DNA of 64,000 nucleotides from Bacteroidota bacterium (lineage in GTDB: Bacteria; Bacteroidota; Bacteroidia; AKYH767-A; OLB10): the NCBI GenBank assembly GCA_016713525.1, contig JADJOZ010000003.1:438198-502197 (forward strand), in the 5' to 3' direction. The position numbers and the translations under genes are program-made. Positions 29,601-37,117 of this stretch are shown here, in pieces (position 1 is the first letter of the stretch; each line of letters opens with the position of its first letter). The notes beneath the pieces are model-generated. The model saw only the letters and a program-made list of their open reading frames with translations. It searched no databases and was not told the origin of the DNA.

Positions 29601-31230
29601 CCGCTACCACTACTACAATACACTTCAGGGTTGTGAGCGAACTGAATGTCTCCTATAACTTCTATTGTTATATCTTCGCGAACACTGCAAAGGCCGTCCG
29701 TTGCGTAAACAGTATACGTTGTTGTATGTTCTGGCGCGACTTCAATATGATCTGTCAGCTGACTTTCAAGCCCGCTCGCAATAGTTTCACCTTCTCCGGG
29801 AATCCAGCAATAATAATTAGTATTACTGCCGCTTAAGGAGGCTGAAATAGTAATTGGTGCTGAGTTTTTACAAAATTGAATTGGAGAGGATGGAACAGTA
29901 AGAGTTTGGATTGATTTTTGAGTAATTGATAAAGGATTTAAGGAAGCTGCTTGACTGCATTTGGTCCAGCGTTGGCATACAAATAAAATGGTCTTCCTTG
30001 ACATACGGCATTTTCTGATGCAGATATTGTAACACTATTAATTCCCTGATCAAAATAAGTGTATCTCACAATACTAAAACCGGGAATAACATTATTTCCA
30101 TTATAACTATTAAAGGTAGGATTTGCAATACTTCCTATTCCTGCGTTACCGGAATTATCAATTTCAACATAATAAATTATTCCACCATCATCGTCATAAA
30201 CAAACCTATTTAATCGTTCAAGACCTGGAGATGATGGATTGAATAAATTTAAAACTTTCATTTGCTGAGGCGCCTCAAATCCTGAAGGGCTATCAAAGTC
30301 TATAGTAATTTCTTGTGGGCTTAAATTTAACACTACAATTTGTTCATTACCATCAGCATCAGTAAATATCCAACCCTTCACAGCCGGAGTTGAGCCCAAT
30401 GTTGGGAGCGTGTTGACGCCCGCATCAAATACTAACTCACTTCTTTCTGTTGCAAACCGCATGGCTTGCCCAATTTCACTCATTGCATAACCTAGTGAAG
30501 TCACGGAATAATTTCCAGTTGGAATATTTGCGATTTCTTCCTGAACTGAACAAAATTCATTTGAAGGATTTGATGGGTCATTGGAAAAAACAAAGCCATC
30601 ATTGGTATTATTAAAAAATGAACTAAAAATAGCATTTCCTACCATTGTATGACAATTGACTTTTGTAACGAAATCATGTTCGAGCATAGCAAATGTCATG
30701 GCAGCAGTATGCAATGCATGTGCCCAACTTCCATGTATAAAAATATCATGCCGATCAAACAGATTATATTCTGTCATCCATAAATTTTGATTATCCAAAT
30801 CAGGCCATTCAACATTACTGATTCCAGTAGTTGGTGAAGTGCCATTCATATAGTCAAAAGCCGACTCAAAAAGTTTGTCAGCATTACTCGTGTTAGAATT
30901 GATAAATGTATAATCTATCCACTCACAATCACTTCCTCCACTAATTTCGGACCCTTTATAAGCATGTATTGTTGCAGCATCAGGAATATTTGTTGTTAAG
31001 GAACTCAAATTTAAATTGACATTCCAAGTATCTTGACGACCCGAATTATCTCTGGAATCAGCCCCTGTAAAAGCAATTTCAGTACTAAATCTTTCTTTGA
31101 TTTTTTCAGTCCAATATTGACTAACTGTAACATAATCAGCTGCTGTAGGGAAGATTTCAGAATACTCACACTCAACATCAGCATCTCTATAAAATTCATT
31201 TCCAAGCTCAACTTGCTCGATCGGCCCCAT
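26625..31230 (-). CDS. Large secreted glycoside-hydrolase-like / beta-helix protein, T9SS type A (5' truncated, two frameshifts)
   Basis: About 1,530 codons read across three frames. The N-terminal part (31230 to about 29950) resembles the C-terminal half of a clan A glycosidase barrel: VELGNEFY (acid/base Glu) and LWMTEYNLFDRHD (candidate nucleophile Glu) are visible, then a beta-sandwich. An Ig-like region with YNYLWSPGSSTGSTL follows, then a right-handed beta-helix (parallel-helix repeats such as NGIIAKNSILTVS and IRIEGNEINMDNS). A T9SS sorting domain (IKCFPNPNTGSFLIYS) ends the protein. Frameshifts lie near 29945 and in an A6 run at 28707-28712. The first barrel half and the signal peptide are absent; DNA upstream of 31230 is unrelated. 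Polysaccharide cleavage is an inference. Confidence 0.65.
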
Positions 31231-31525
31231 TTTATGGCTGATGTTCTTAGAAGAAATGTAGGATTTGCGGATGATGCCGCGAAGGCAGATAACTTTTATC
31301 TAAATTATTGTAATTTAATTGGAACGAAACTGGTATCTAATCACTGTTTACGGCGACTACATACCTGTTACAGCAAATTTATTTACTTTTAAGCCGCCAC
31401 ATTATAAAAAGGAATGTCGACTCCAATTTATAGTGCTTAGCAGATAATTATCTGATCTAATACTTTGACCGTTTCTGATGAGGCTTCTGGCGGTTGTACC
31501 GCATTGGCAAAGTAGAGCGAAGGAG
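31231..31525. other. Junction interval without a gene
   Basis: No convincing gene in either strand. It lies between the abrupt 5' loss of the glycosidase-like gene and the HEPN-like gene. A perfect palindrome CAGATAATTATCTG sits near 31440-31453. The + strand stays open for about 50 codons from the junction, without a family I recognise. Confidence 0.4.
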
Positions 31526-32360
31526 TTATCCCTCACTGGATTTCTTCTTCGCTTTATTGGCATTTTTTTGCTTGACCCTCATTTGCTTTTCAAGCTGCTG
31601 TAATTCATTTTGTATAGATGCTTGTTTTTGCTCATCTGTTTTTAATGCGCCAAACACTCCAGCATTTTTACCGAATATATGAGGGTTATTAAGGGCATTA
31701 TTAAAAACCTCGATAAATAAGTTGCTTTCAGGTTGTTTTTCCAAATGCACCTCAATGTAGTTTTTAAGAAAAATATTTACAATATCAATCTGAGCATGTA
31801 TAATTATTTCTTCCAATTTAGCCACCTTATAATATTCAGTAACTGGATGAAAAAGTGATTTTAACTTTACATTTTTTACTCCTTCTATTTCCTCAATACT
31901 TGTTTTTGTTGTAAACTTTCCAAATTTCTTGCCTATAATTAAATTACCATCTTGATAGAATGATTCCTTATGCGCTATTGCGTTTCTAAAATTGTTCAAT
32001 TGTTCAATCAACAAGAATATATTTCCAGCCTTACCACTACATATCTCTTTATAATATTCAGGACTTCGCAGTTGAATTACAATTTGCAGAAAATCTATTT
32101 TCAACTTTGTAGTTATATTTAAATGCGGATGAAAAATATATTCAAAAAATAATTTGCGTTCCATATTATGGTATTTAGTATAAACGTTTGAGACCTCAAC
32201 TAAAGGCAAAAAAATCAATATCCTTAATCTCCTCATTGTAAAAAAATGAAGTTATAATATTCTCAATATTAGACTCAAGCACCAAAAATCTTGTAAGTAC
32301 ACGACCCTTAAACAAATTTCCTTGATCCTCATCTTGAGTGAATTTAATATAATCTTCCAT
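31526..32360 (-). CDS. HEPN-like domain protein (one frameshift)
   Basis: About 277 residues when the two frames are joined. The N-terminus MEDYIKFTQDEDQGN begins at 32360 and runs to a shift at an A7 run (32208-32214), then continues with VEVSNVYTKYHNMERKLFF. A helical protein; LIEQLNNFRNAIAHKESFY contains RNAIAH, an R-x4-H motif as in HEPN ribonuclease-type domains. The C-terminus is a coiled-coil, Lys/Gln-rich tail (QNELQQLEKQM). HEPN proteins often act in toxin or defence systems, but this motif also occurs in non-nuclease HEPN proteins. Function unassigned. Confidence 0.55.
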
Positions 32361-32429
32361 AATTAAATGATTTTTGAATCCGAAAACTAACTTAAATTCA
32401 CCAGCATTTCAAAATATTTTAACTTTTAC

Positions 32430-32461
32430 TTGCATTACAATGTAACACGTTGTATATTTGC
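32430..32461 (+). promoter_or_regulatory. Promoter of the RHH/transposase unit with TGTAACAC motif
   Basis: TTG (32430-32432), 20-nt spacer, TATATTTGC (32453-32461): the full Bacteroidota promoter. A TGTAACAC motif (32441-32448) sits inside the spacer. Confidence 0.75.
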
Positions 32462-32466
32462 AGCCA

Positions 32467-32605
32467 ATGAAACAGGAAATATTAAATATCCGAATAGATT
32501 CAGACCTTTAAAAAGAAACTGCAAATGATGGCAGATAATGACAATAGAACCCTCAGTGATTTTGTACGCTTACAACTTCAAAAATTAGTCGACAAGACTA
32601 AATAA
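32467..32605 (+). CDS. Small ribbon-helix-helix-like protein (one frameshift)
   Basis: Begins MKQEILNIRIDSDL, then a stop; removing one T from the TTTAAAAA run gives KKKLQMMADNDNRTLSDFVR and LQLQKLVDKTK. This is a classic MetJ/Arc/CopG-type ribbon-helix-helix of about 45 residues (beta strand NIRID, then two helices with the turn DNRTLSDF). It lies 34 nt upstream of the transposase gene. Three TGTAACAC motifs around it are candidate operators. Probably a repressor of the element. Confidence 0.6.
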
Positions 32606-32639
32606 AAAAATTTCAACTATTTGTAACACAATGTAACAC

Positions 32640-33551
32640 ATGAAAGCTTTCAAATCAATATTAGAATTTCAAAAGCACTTTAATACAGACGACAAATGCC
32701 GTCAATTTTTAGAGTTTCAACGTTGGGGTAATACTCCGGCTTGCCCGCTCTGTGGTTCAACCCATGTAAAACGGTTAAGAGACGGTAAGCGATTTCAATG
32801 CAATGAGAAGGTATGCCGTAAGCAGTTCAGTGCAACAGTTGGTACGGTTGCCGAGAACACTAAAATACCGCTCACAAAGTGGTTTTTAGCTATGTATATA
32901 CTTTCAAACCACTCTAAAGGCATTTCCTCTTTACAACTTGCTTCATGGCTTGGAGTTACTCAGAAAACGGCTTGGCACTTAAACCACCGCATTAGGTTAA
33001 TGCTGACAGAGAAAGCACCGGAACTATTAAAGAACATCGTGGAAATAGATGAAACGGTCGTCGGTGGAAGATGCGAAAATCAGCACAAGAGCAAAAAGAA
33101 TTATAATAATAAGACTATTGTTTTTGGTGCAGTTGAGCGCACAGGAAACGTTATTACAAAGGTGATACCTGATATAAAAACCGAAAATCTGATAGGTGCA
33201 GTTAAGCAGATTGTGGAGGAAAACGCTATTATGGTCTCTGATGAGCTACAAGCCTATGGAAAGTTAAATAAAAACTACAAGCACGTTAAAGTTAACCATT
33301 CAAAAGGTGAATATGTCCGAGACCTTGCGCACACTAATACCATTGAAGGTTTTTGGTCGCTGTTAAAAAGGCAAATTGTAGGCATACACCATTATGTTAG
33401 CCCGAAACACTTACAACGCTATTGTAATGAGGCAGCATTCAGATATAACTTTAAAAAGGTTGAACAGGATGAGCGTTTTGCCTCTGTTATATCAAATTGT
33501 GAGGGTAGTTTAAAATATACTGAGTTAACCGCTAAACCAATGCAATACTAG
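32640..33551 (+). CDS. IS1595 family (ISXO2-like) transposase
   Basis: 303 residues. An N-terminal zinc ribbon (CPLCGSTHVKRLRDGKRFQCNEKVC) is followed by a helix-turn-helix region (LASWLGVTQKTAWHLNHRI). The DDE-type catalytic core then has IDETVVGGR (first Asp), a middle MVSDELQAY (Asp) and NTIEGFWSLLKR (in the third position, N/E region), typical of ISXO2-like enzymes. The ATG directly abuts a TGTAACAC motif, so its start region may be covered by the RHH repressor. All catalytic motifs are present. Confidence 0.93.
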   Translation: MKAFKSILEFQKHFNTDDKCRQFLEFQRWGNTPACPLCGSTHVKRLRDGKRFQCNEKVCRKQFSATVGTVAENTKIPLTKWFLAMYILSNHSKGISSLQLASWLGVTQKTAWHLNHRIRLMLTEKAPELLKNIVEIDETVVGGRCENQHKSKKNYNNKTIVFGAVERTGNVITKVIPDIKTENLIGAVKQIVEENAIMVSDELQAYGKLNKNYKHVKVNHSKGEYVRDLAHTNTIEGFWSLLKRQIVGIHHYVSPKHLQRYCNEAAFRYNFKKVEQDERFASVISNCEGSLKYTELTAKPMQY

Positions 33552-33640
33552 TCCTAAACAGGCGAAGCAACGCAAGAAACCTAAACAAACATTCAAGTAT
33601 AAACCACCTAATAGACCACATAGTAAATACTGGATATAAT
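33548..33640 (+). other. Possible basic C-terminal extension of the transposase in the shifted frame
   Basis: Just past the transposase stop, a shifted frame reads SPKQAKQRKKPKQTFKYKPP then NRPHSKYWI and a stop at 33640. There is no start codon of its own. The strongly basic, protein-like run suggests that the true C-terminus extends here and that a base is lost or gained near 33530-33550. Confidence 0.45.
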
Positions 33641-33641
33641 C

Positions 33642-33851
33642 ATGAGCGAAAAAGAATTTTTAATGCACGTAGGGATGCAATTCAAGCTAGAGCGCACCCG
33701 TCAGAGACTTACTCAGAGAGAACTGGCAGCGAAAGCTAAGTTATGGCAACAGACTATCAACTCCGTTGAGAACGCTCAAGAAAATAGCCACATACTCACT
33801 TATCAGAGGGTTGCTGCTGCATTGGGTAAATCTCTAAAAGAAATTTTGTAA
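33642..33851 (+). CDS. XRE-family helix-turn-helix protein
   Basis: 69 residues, a single Cro/C1-type HTH: FKLERTRQRLTQRELAAKAK, with the turn and recognition helix LWQQTINSVENAQ, then YQRVAAALGKSLKEIL. It starts one nucleotide after the transposase-extension stop. Likely regulates the element or its host surroundings. Confidence 0.88.
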   Translation: MSEKEFLMHVGMQFKLERTRQRLTQRELAAKAKLWQQTINSVENAQENSHILTYQRVAAALGKSLKEIL

Positions 33852-33856
33852 TTTTG
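33849..33856 (+). promoter_or_regulatory. -7 box TAATTTTG overlapping the XRE stop
   Basis: TAnnTTTG match that overlaps the XRE TAA codon; the next ATG is at 33862, five nt later. Confidence 0.45.
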
Positions 33857-33861
33857 TCACT

Positions 33862-33972
33862 ATGGCAAAAGATCAGAAAGACCCGAAAGAAACGGAAAAG
33901 CTATTCAAGGCAATGACCAAAGCGATGGTTAAAGGAAATCCGAAACCAAAAGTTAAGAAGAAAAAAAGTTGA
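33862..33972 (+). CDS. 36-residue basic passenger protein
   Basis: Begins MAKDQKDPKETEKLFKAMTK and continues AMVKGNPKPKVKKKKS: an acidic/amphipathic helix, then a basic tail. No named domain. It follows the XRE gene by 10 nt and has its own -7 box, which argues that it is real in spite of its size. Its stop overlaps the -33 TTG of the next promoter. Confidence 0.5.
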   Translation: MAKDQKDPKETEKLFKAMTKAMVKGNPKPKVKKKKS

Positions 33973-34000
33973 CAATTGCGCATAACATACTTATCTTTGC
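33969..34000 (+). promoter_or_regulatory. Complete promoter: TTG-N20-TATCTTTGC
   Basis: TTG at 33969-33971 and TATCTTTGC at 33992-34000, with the consensus 20-nt spacing. It drives the RNA described next; no ORF longer than a few codons starts at its expected start site. Confidence 0.8.
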
Positions 34001-34003
34001 AAA

Positions 34004-34187
34004 ATGAAAATAGGGTATTGAATAGTAAATGAACTACCCAATACCCTATTTACTCCGATAATGCCTTCCGTCTGTTTGGCTTATGAGACCACAAACGTGG
34101 CAACTGTATATGTCGGCAGGTTCACGGAGATTACACCCTGTCACAGGCATTAACTTAACCACCTACACCAATAGGTGGTTTTTTTAT
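34004..34187 (+). ncRNA. Structured small RNA (about 185 nt) between strong promoter and terminator
   Basis: It has a full promoter, no long ORF and an intrinsic terminator. Visible structure: AATAGGGTATTG pairs with CAATACCCTATT (12 bp). AATGCCT pairs with AGGCATT, closing a multibranch region in which TCCGT pairs with ACGGA and GTTTG with CAAAC. CCTGTCACAGG is a further hairpin. The frame opened by the ATG at 34004 stops after five codons (MKIGY), then stays open for 43 codons ending at the AGGCATTAA stop. I do not recognise the RNA family; a 6S-like RNA of this size is an alternative. Confidence 0.55.
34157..34186 (+). terminator. Intrinsic terminator of the small RNA
   Basis: AACCACCTA pairs with TAGGTGGTT, 6-nt loop, seven T. 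The T-run points to the + strand; the hairpin ends where the convergent gene stops. Confidence 0.85.
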
Positions 34188-34678
34188 TCTAATTTCCATT
34201 TATAAACATTTCTGTTAGCCTTCTTCTCGGCATCAACTAAATGTTCATTGTACATTTTACTTAAAATATTTCCAAACACATCTGCTAAATGGTTTTTATC
34301 AACATTGGCGTCGTGTTTAGCTATGTAATTGGCTAATTCAAATTTATCGCCAGACCTTAAGTTAAATAAAGCAAATACAGCCTTTTCAACATATTTTAAT
34401 TCAGGAGAATAGGTTAACTTAATATTCTCGAGGGCGTCATAAAAAGGCTTATAGCCAGTCTTATATTTTTCAGGTCTCTTAATAGTTATTTTTTTACTAA
34501 TAGGATGATTTTTGACTCCTTCATTATCACTCAAACTAAAAGACCTTACCTCCCAACTATAAGATGAATCGGTTTTTATACTATTATCCTCAGCATCCAG
34601 CAGTAAATTAATAGCATCAATGTATTGCTGAAATGCTTTTTTCTTATCAAGTAAAATTTTTTTGAAATCTGTTTCCAT
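34184..34678 (-). CDS. Unknown 164-residue protein
   Basis: Start METDFKKILLDKKKAF at 34678 is preferred over an upstream in-frame ATG at 34774, since the extra part runs antisense through the structured RNA cassette at 34.7 kb. The protein has a helical N-terminus (residues 1-28), a beta-rich middle with Ser-rich turns, and a C-terminal half (LENIKLTYSPELKYVEKAVF...FELANYIAKHDANV...LADVFGNILSKMY) that looks like a winged helix. No family recognised. It is convergent with the RNA at 34.0 kb and divergent from the RNA at 34.7 kb. Confidence 0.6.
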   Translation of the reverse strand: METDFKKILLDKKKAFQQYIDAINLLLDAEDNSIKTDSSYSWEVRSFSLSDNEGVKNHPISKKITIKRPEKYKTGYKPFYDALENIKLTYSPELKYVEKAVFALFNLRSGDKFELANYIAKHDANVDKNHLADVFGNILSKMYNEHLVDAEKKANRNVYKWKLE

Positions 34679-34695
34679 TTTTAATGTTTTTTTAT

Positions 34696-34704
34696 TAGAT
34701 TTGC
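34696..34704 (+). promoter_or_regulatory. -7 box TAGATTTGC
   Basis: Exact TAnnTTTGC; the predicted transcript begins within a few nucleotides, at or near the ATG at 34709. No clear -33 TTG at the right spacing. Confidence 0.6.
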
Positions 34705-34707
34705 AAT

Positions 34708-34842
34708 AATGGCGGATTCCGCAGTTGCGAGCTGCTTCACAGGAAGACTTCCTGCTGAGTATTTCGAAATACACAAAGAATCCTTGTAAAACTAAGTCGC
34801 CCCGTTGTTAAGTTAGCTATGCTTAGCGGGGCTTCTTTATTT
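34708..34842 (+). ncRNA. Multi-hairpin small RNA, or mRNA of a 26-residue peptide
   Basis: Behind the -7 box lie four successive hairpins: GCGG/CCGC (34712-34722), GCAG/CTGC (34721-34735, sharing two bases), CAGGAA/TTCCTG (34740-34754) and GTATT/AATAC (34759-34772). A terminator follows. The ATG at 34709 opens MADSAVASCFTGRLPAEYFE then IHKESL and a stop. The density of perfect stems argues for a functional RNA; the leaderless short ORF is the alternative. Family unknown. Confidence 0.5.
34799..34842 (+). terminator. Terminator of the 34.7-kb RNA
   Basis: GCCCCG pairs with CGGGGC, an inner TTAAG/CTTAG stem, then a T-rich tail. Confidence 0.75.
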
Positions 34843-35179
34843 AATGGGGTAAAGATACTAAGTATTTTTAAAATTCAGACTAAATTCCTAAATATTTTTT
34901 TGAACAACTCCGGATTACTCCCTGAGTGCGCTCTAAGTTGCAATATTCTTAAATGCTTTCTATATGTTAAATAATTGATATATAGTATTTTACATATAAC
35001 TAAGCAGCTACTTGTCGCACACTAAGCTGCTTAGTCGGAATTTAACCATAGCACTATATTAAGGATTTGAAAATGTTAATAAGTTTATAATGGGTTTTGT
35101 AAAGCATTTGCATTCCGCTCAGAATGCTGAAGTTTTATTGCATTAATATATAGTTTTATTTATTTTTCGAAAGAATATT
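34843..35179. other. AT-rich gene-free interval with a long inverted repeat
   Basis: No ORF. Contains CTAAGCAGCT (35000-35009) and AGCTGCTTAG (35035-35044), perfectly complementary over 10 bp with a 25-nt spacer and no T-run. It may be an element end or a protein site. Confidence 0.5.
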
Positions 35180-35725
35180 ATGAATAACGACGACAGACTT
35201 ATTGATATATAAATGGCTAAAAATACTTGAGCCTAAAAAGCTATTTTTAATTTTATAGATGAGTTTGCTGAAAATGCAGGTGATTCTAGGGCGATATATC
35301 AACCACAATATGTTAAAATAAAAGACTTGTTGGTTCATCAAAGTTTTGTTGAACCAGTTGATAACTCTAATTATAGACTTACTAAATTAAGTTTAGATAT
35401 TTTAGAGTGTGGTGGTTTTGATGAATACTTTATTAAAAAAGATACAGAATCGAAACTTGCATCTCAACTTAGTAGTTCCGTGTTAAGAACCAATAGGCAC
35501 ATGAGAGTAAATATGTGGGTTATAGCCGGATTAACAGGACTATCTCTTTGGGTCGCATTTATGCAATATCGTAGAGATATTAATGAGGAGTTAAAAATGT
35601 CATTAGAACAAGAAAAAATAGAAATGCAAAAAAGCATAGAAGACCTAAGATTGAAGTTAGATTCGATATTAATACTTCATCATGCAGCACTTTTGAAATC
35701 CGATTCCACATATAATAAAAAATAA
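35180..35725 (+). CDS. Small single-TM protein with N-terminal helical/winged region (two frameshifts)
   Basis: Joined across frames it reads MNNDDRLIDYKWLKILEPKK, then IFNFIDEFAENAGD, YQPQYVKIKDLLVHQSFVEP, a TM helix (MWVIAGLTGLSLWVAFMQY) and a coiled-coil tail (LKMSLEQEKIEMQKSIEDLR). One base is gained at about 35207 and one lost at about 35240. The N-terminal half with DLLVHQSFVEPVDNSNYRLT looks like a wing-type DNA or protein-binding fold. No family recognised. Confidence 0.55.
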
Positions 35726-35815
35726 TTTCAAAATTAAGCAACTACATTCAAATTAGCAATTGAATTTATGGAAAAATACCACCATTTTGCTGTAACTGCT
35801 ATATAGATACCCTGT

Positions 35816-35869
35816 TTACTGATAACTGATCACTGGTCACTGATAACTGATCACTGGCAACTTTTCACT
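35816..35869. repeat. Heptamer array GATAACT/GATCACT
   Basis: Units GATAACT, GATCACT, GGTCACT, GATAACT, GATCACT, GGCAACT, TTTCACT follow each other with strict 7-bp spacing. Confidence 0.85.
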
Positions 35870-35906
35870 CAGGTTTAAAAAAATGCAATTTAATCGCATT
35901 AAAAAT

Positions 35907-35915
35907 TATCTTTGC
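35907..35915 (+). promoter_or_regulatory. -7 box TATCTTTGC of the glycosyltransferase gene
   Basis: Exact TAnnTTTGC, 21 nt before the TTG start at 35937. Confidence 0.6.
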
Positions 35916-35936
35916 CCACTGAAAACAAGCTGAATT

Positions 35937-37032
35937 TTGAAAATCGCAATCGCCGGAACACGCGGCATACCCAATAATTACGGTGGCTTTGAGCAATGTG
36001 CTGAATACCTTTCAGTTTTGCTCACTGAAATGGGTCATGAAGTAATTGTTTACAATTCCCATTACCATCCTTATGAAAATACCGAATTTAAAGGGGTGCA
36101 GATTGTGAAGTGCTACAATCCTGAAAATAAAATCGGCACGGCGGGAATTTCATCTATGATTTTTTGTGTATGCGGCATGCTATTCGTGAAAAGGCGGATG
36201 TGCTTTTAATGCTGGGCTATACTACTGCCAGTGTTTTTTATCCGTTTCTGAACTTTAAAAAAACCATTCTTGTAACTAACATGGATGGCTTGGAATGGAA
36301 ACGCGATAAGTGGAATAATGCGGTTAAAAAACTGGCGAAGTGGTTTGAAAAGCTGGGTGCAAAGTATTCGCCTTTTTTAGTTGCAGATAATCCACGGATC
36401 CAGGAATATTTATGGGAAACTTACCAAAAAGAGTCGACTTGCATTGCATACGGCTGTGAACCTTTTTTGAATCCCGATGAAACGGTTTTGACGAACTATG
36501 GTGTTGCAGCAGGTAATTATGGAATGCTCATTGCCCGTATGGAAGCCGAGAATAATATTGAAATGATTCTCGATGGTTTTGCTGCGTCGAAGTTATCATG
36601 TCCTTTTTTGGTGATTGGTAATCTTACAACAGAATATGGAAAACGGCTGGCGATAAAGTTTAAGAACGATAGCAGAATTATTTTTAAAGGTGGTATCTAC
36701 AATTTCAACCACCTAAATAATCTTCGTTATTTCTCCCGCTATTATTTTCATGGACATACCGTGGAGGGACCAATCCTTCTTTACTCGAGGCAATGGCTTC
36801 AGGTGCCTACATTTATGCGCATCAAAATGGATTTAACAGCTCTGTCTTAGGTTCCGATGCATCTTATTTTGATTCGGCAGCGGCAATTACATCGGTACTT
36901 GAAAGTTTTCCATTAACGGATGAAAATCGTGCTGCTGCTATTCAGAATAATTTGAGGAAGGTGAATGAAGTCTATACCTGGCCCGTTATTGCCGGTCAGT
37001 ATGAAGCCCTTTGTAGAAAAGTTGTGGGATGA
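35937..37032 (+). CDS. DUF1972 / GT4 glycosyltransferase (two frameshifts)
   Basis: About 365 residues. The N-terminal DUF1972 signature IAGTRGIPNNYGGFEQCAEY is followed by the expected GNFIYDFLCMRHAIREKADV after restoring one A near 36149. TNMDGLEWKRDKWN and VADNPRIQEYLW then follow. The C-terminal GT4 motif VGGTNPSLLEAMASG appears after restoring one G near 36763. These are rhamnosyltransferase-like enzymes of surface polysaccharide synthesis. It is the first gene of an envelope cluster. The start is TTG behind a promoter box. Confidence 0.85.
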
Positions 37033-37117
37033 TTTGATAAATAATTAATTATCTGTTACCTTCACCTTGAAATTGGTCATAATTTAAAATATTGACATCA
37101 CTAACTCCAACTCCTAT

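Larger units (their letters stand above)
32467..33972 (+). mobile_element. IS1595-type insertion element with passenger genes (ends not defined)
   Basis: A transposase of the IS1595 (ISXO2) group is preceded by a small RHH gene and followed by XRE and a 36-residue basic protein, all on one strand with tight spacing. I could not find terminal inverted repeats or a target duplication by eye, so the limits are those of the gene cluster, not of the element. Confidence 0.5.

Noticed and set aside
31033..31392. 119-codon + strand ORF across the island junction
   Set aside because: It is antisense to the glycosidase-like gene for most of its length and only about 50 codons lie outside it, without motif or start signal.
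33969..34790. Retron or reverse-transcriptase-associated RNA
   Set aside because: The RNAs look structured, but no reverse transcriptase gene lies nearby; the adjacent gene has no such motif.
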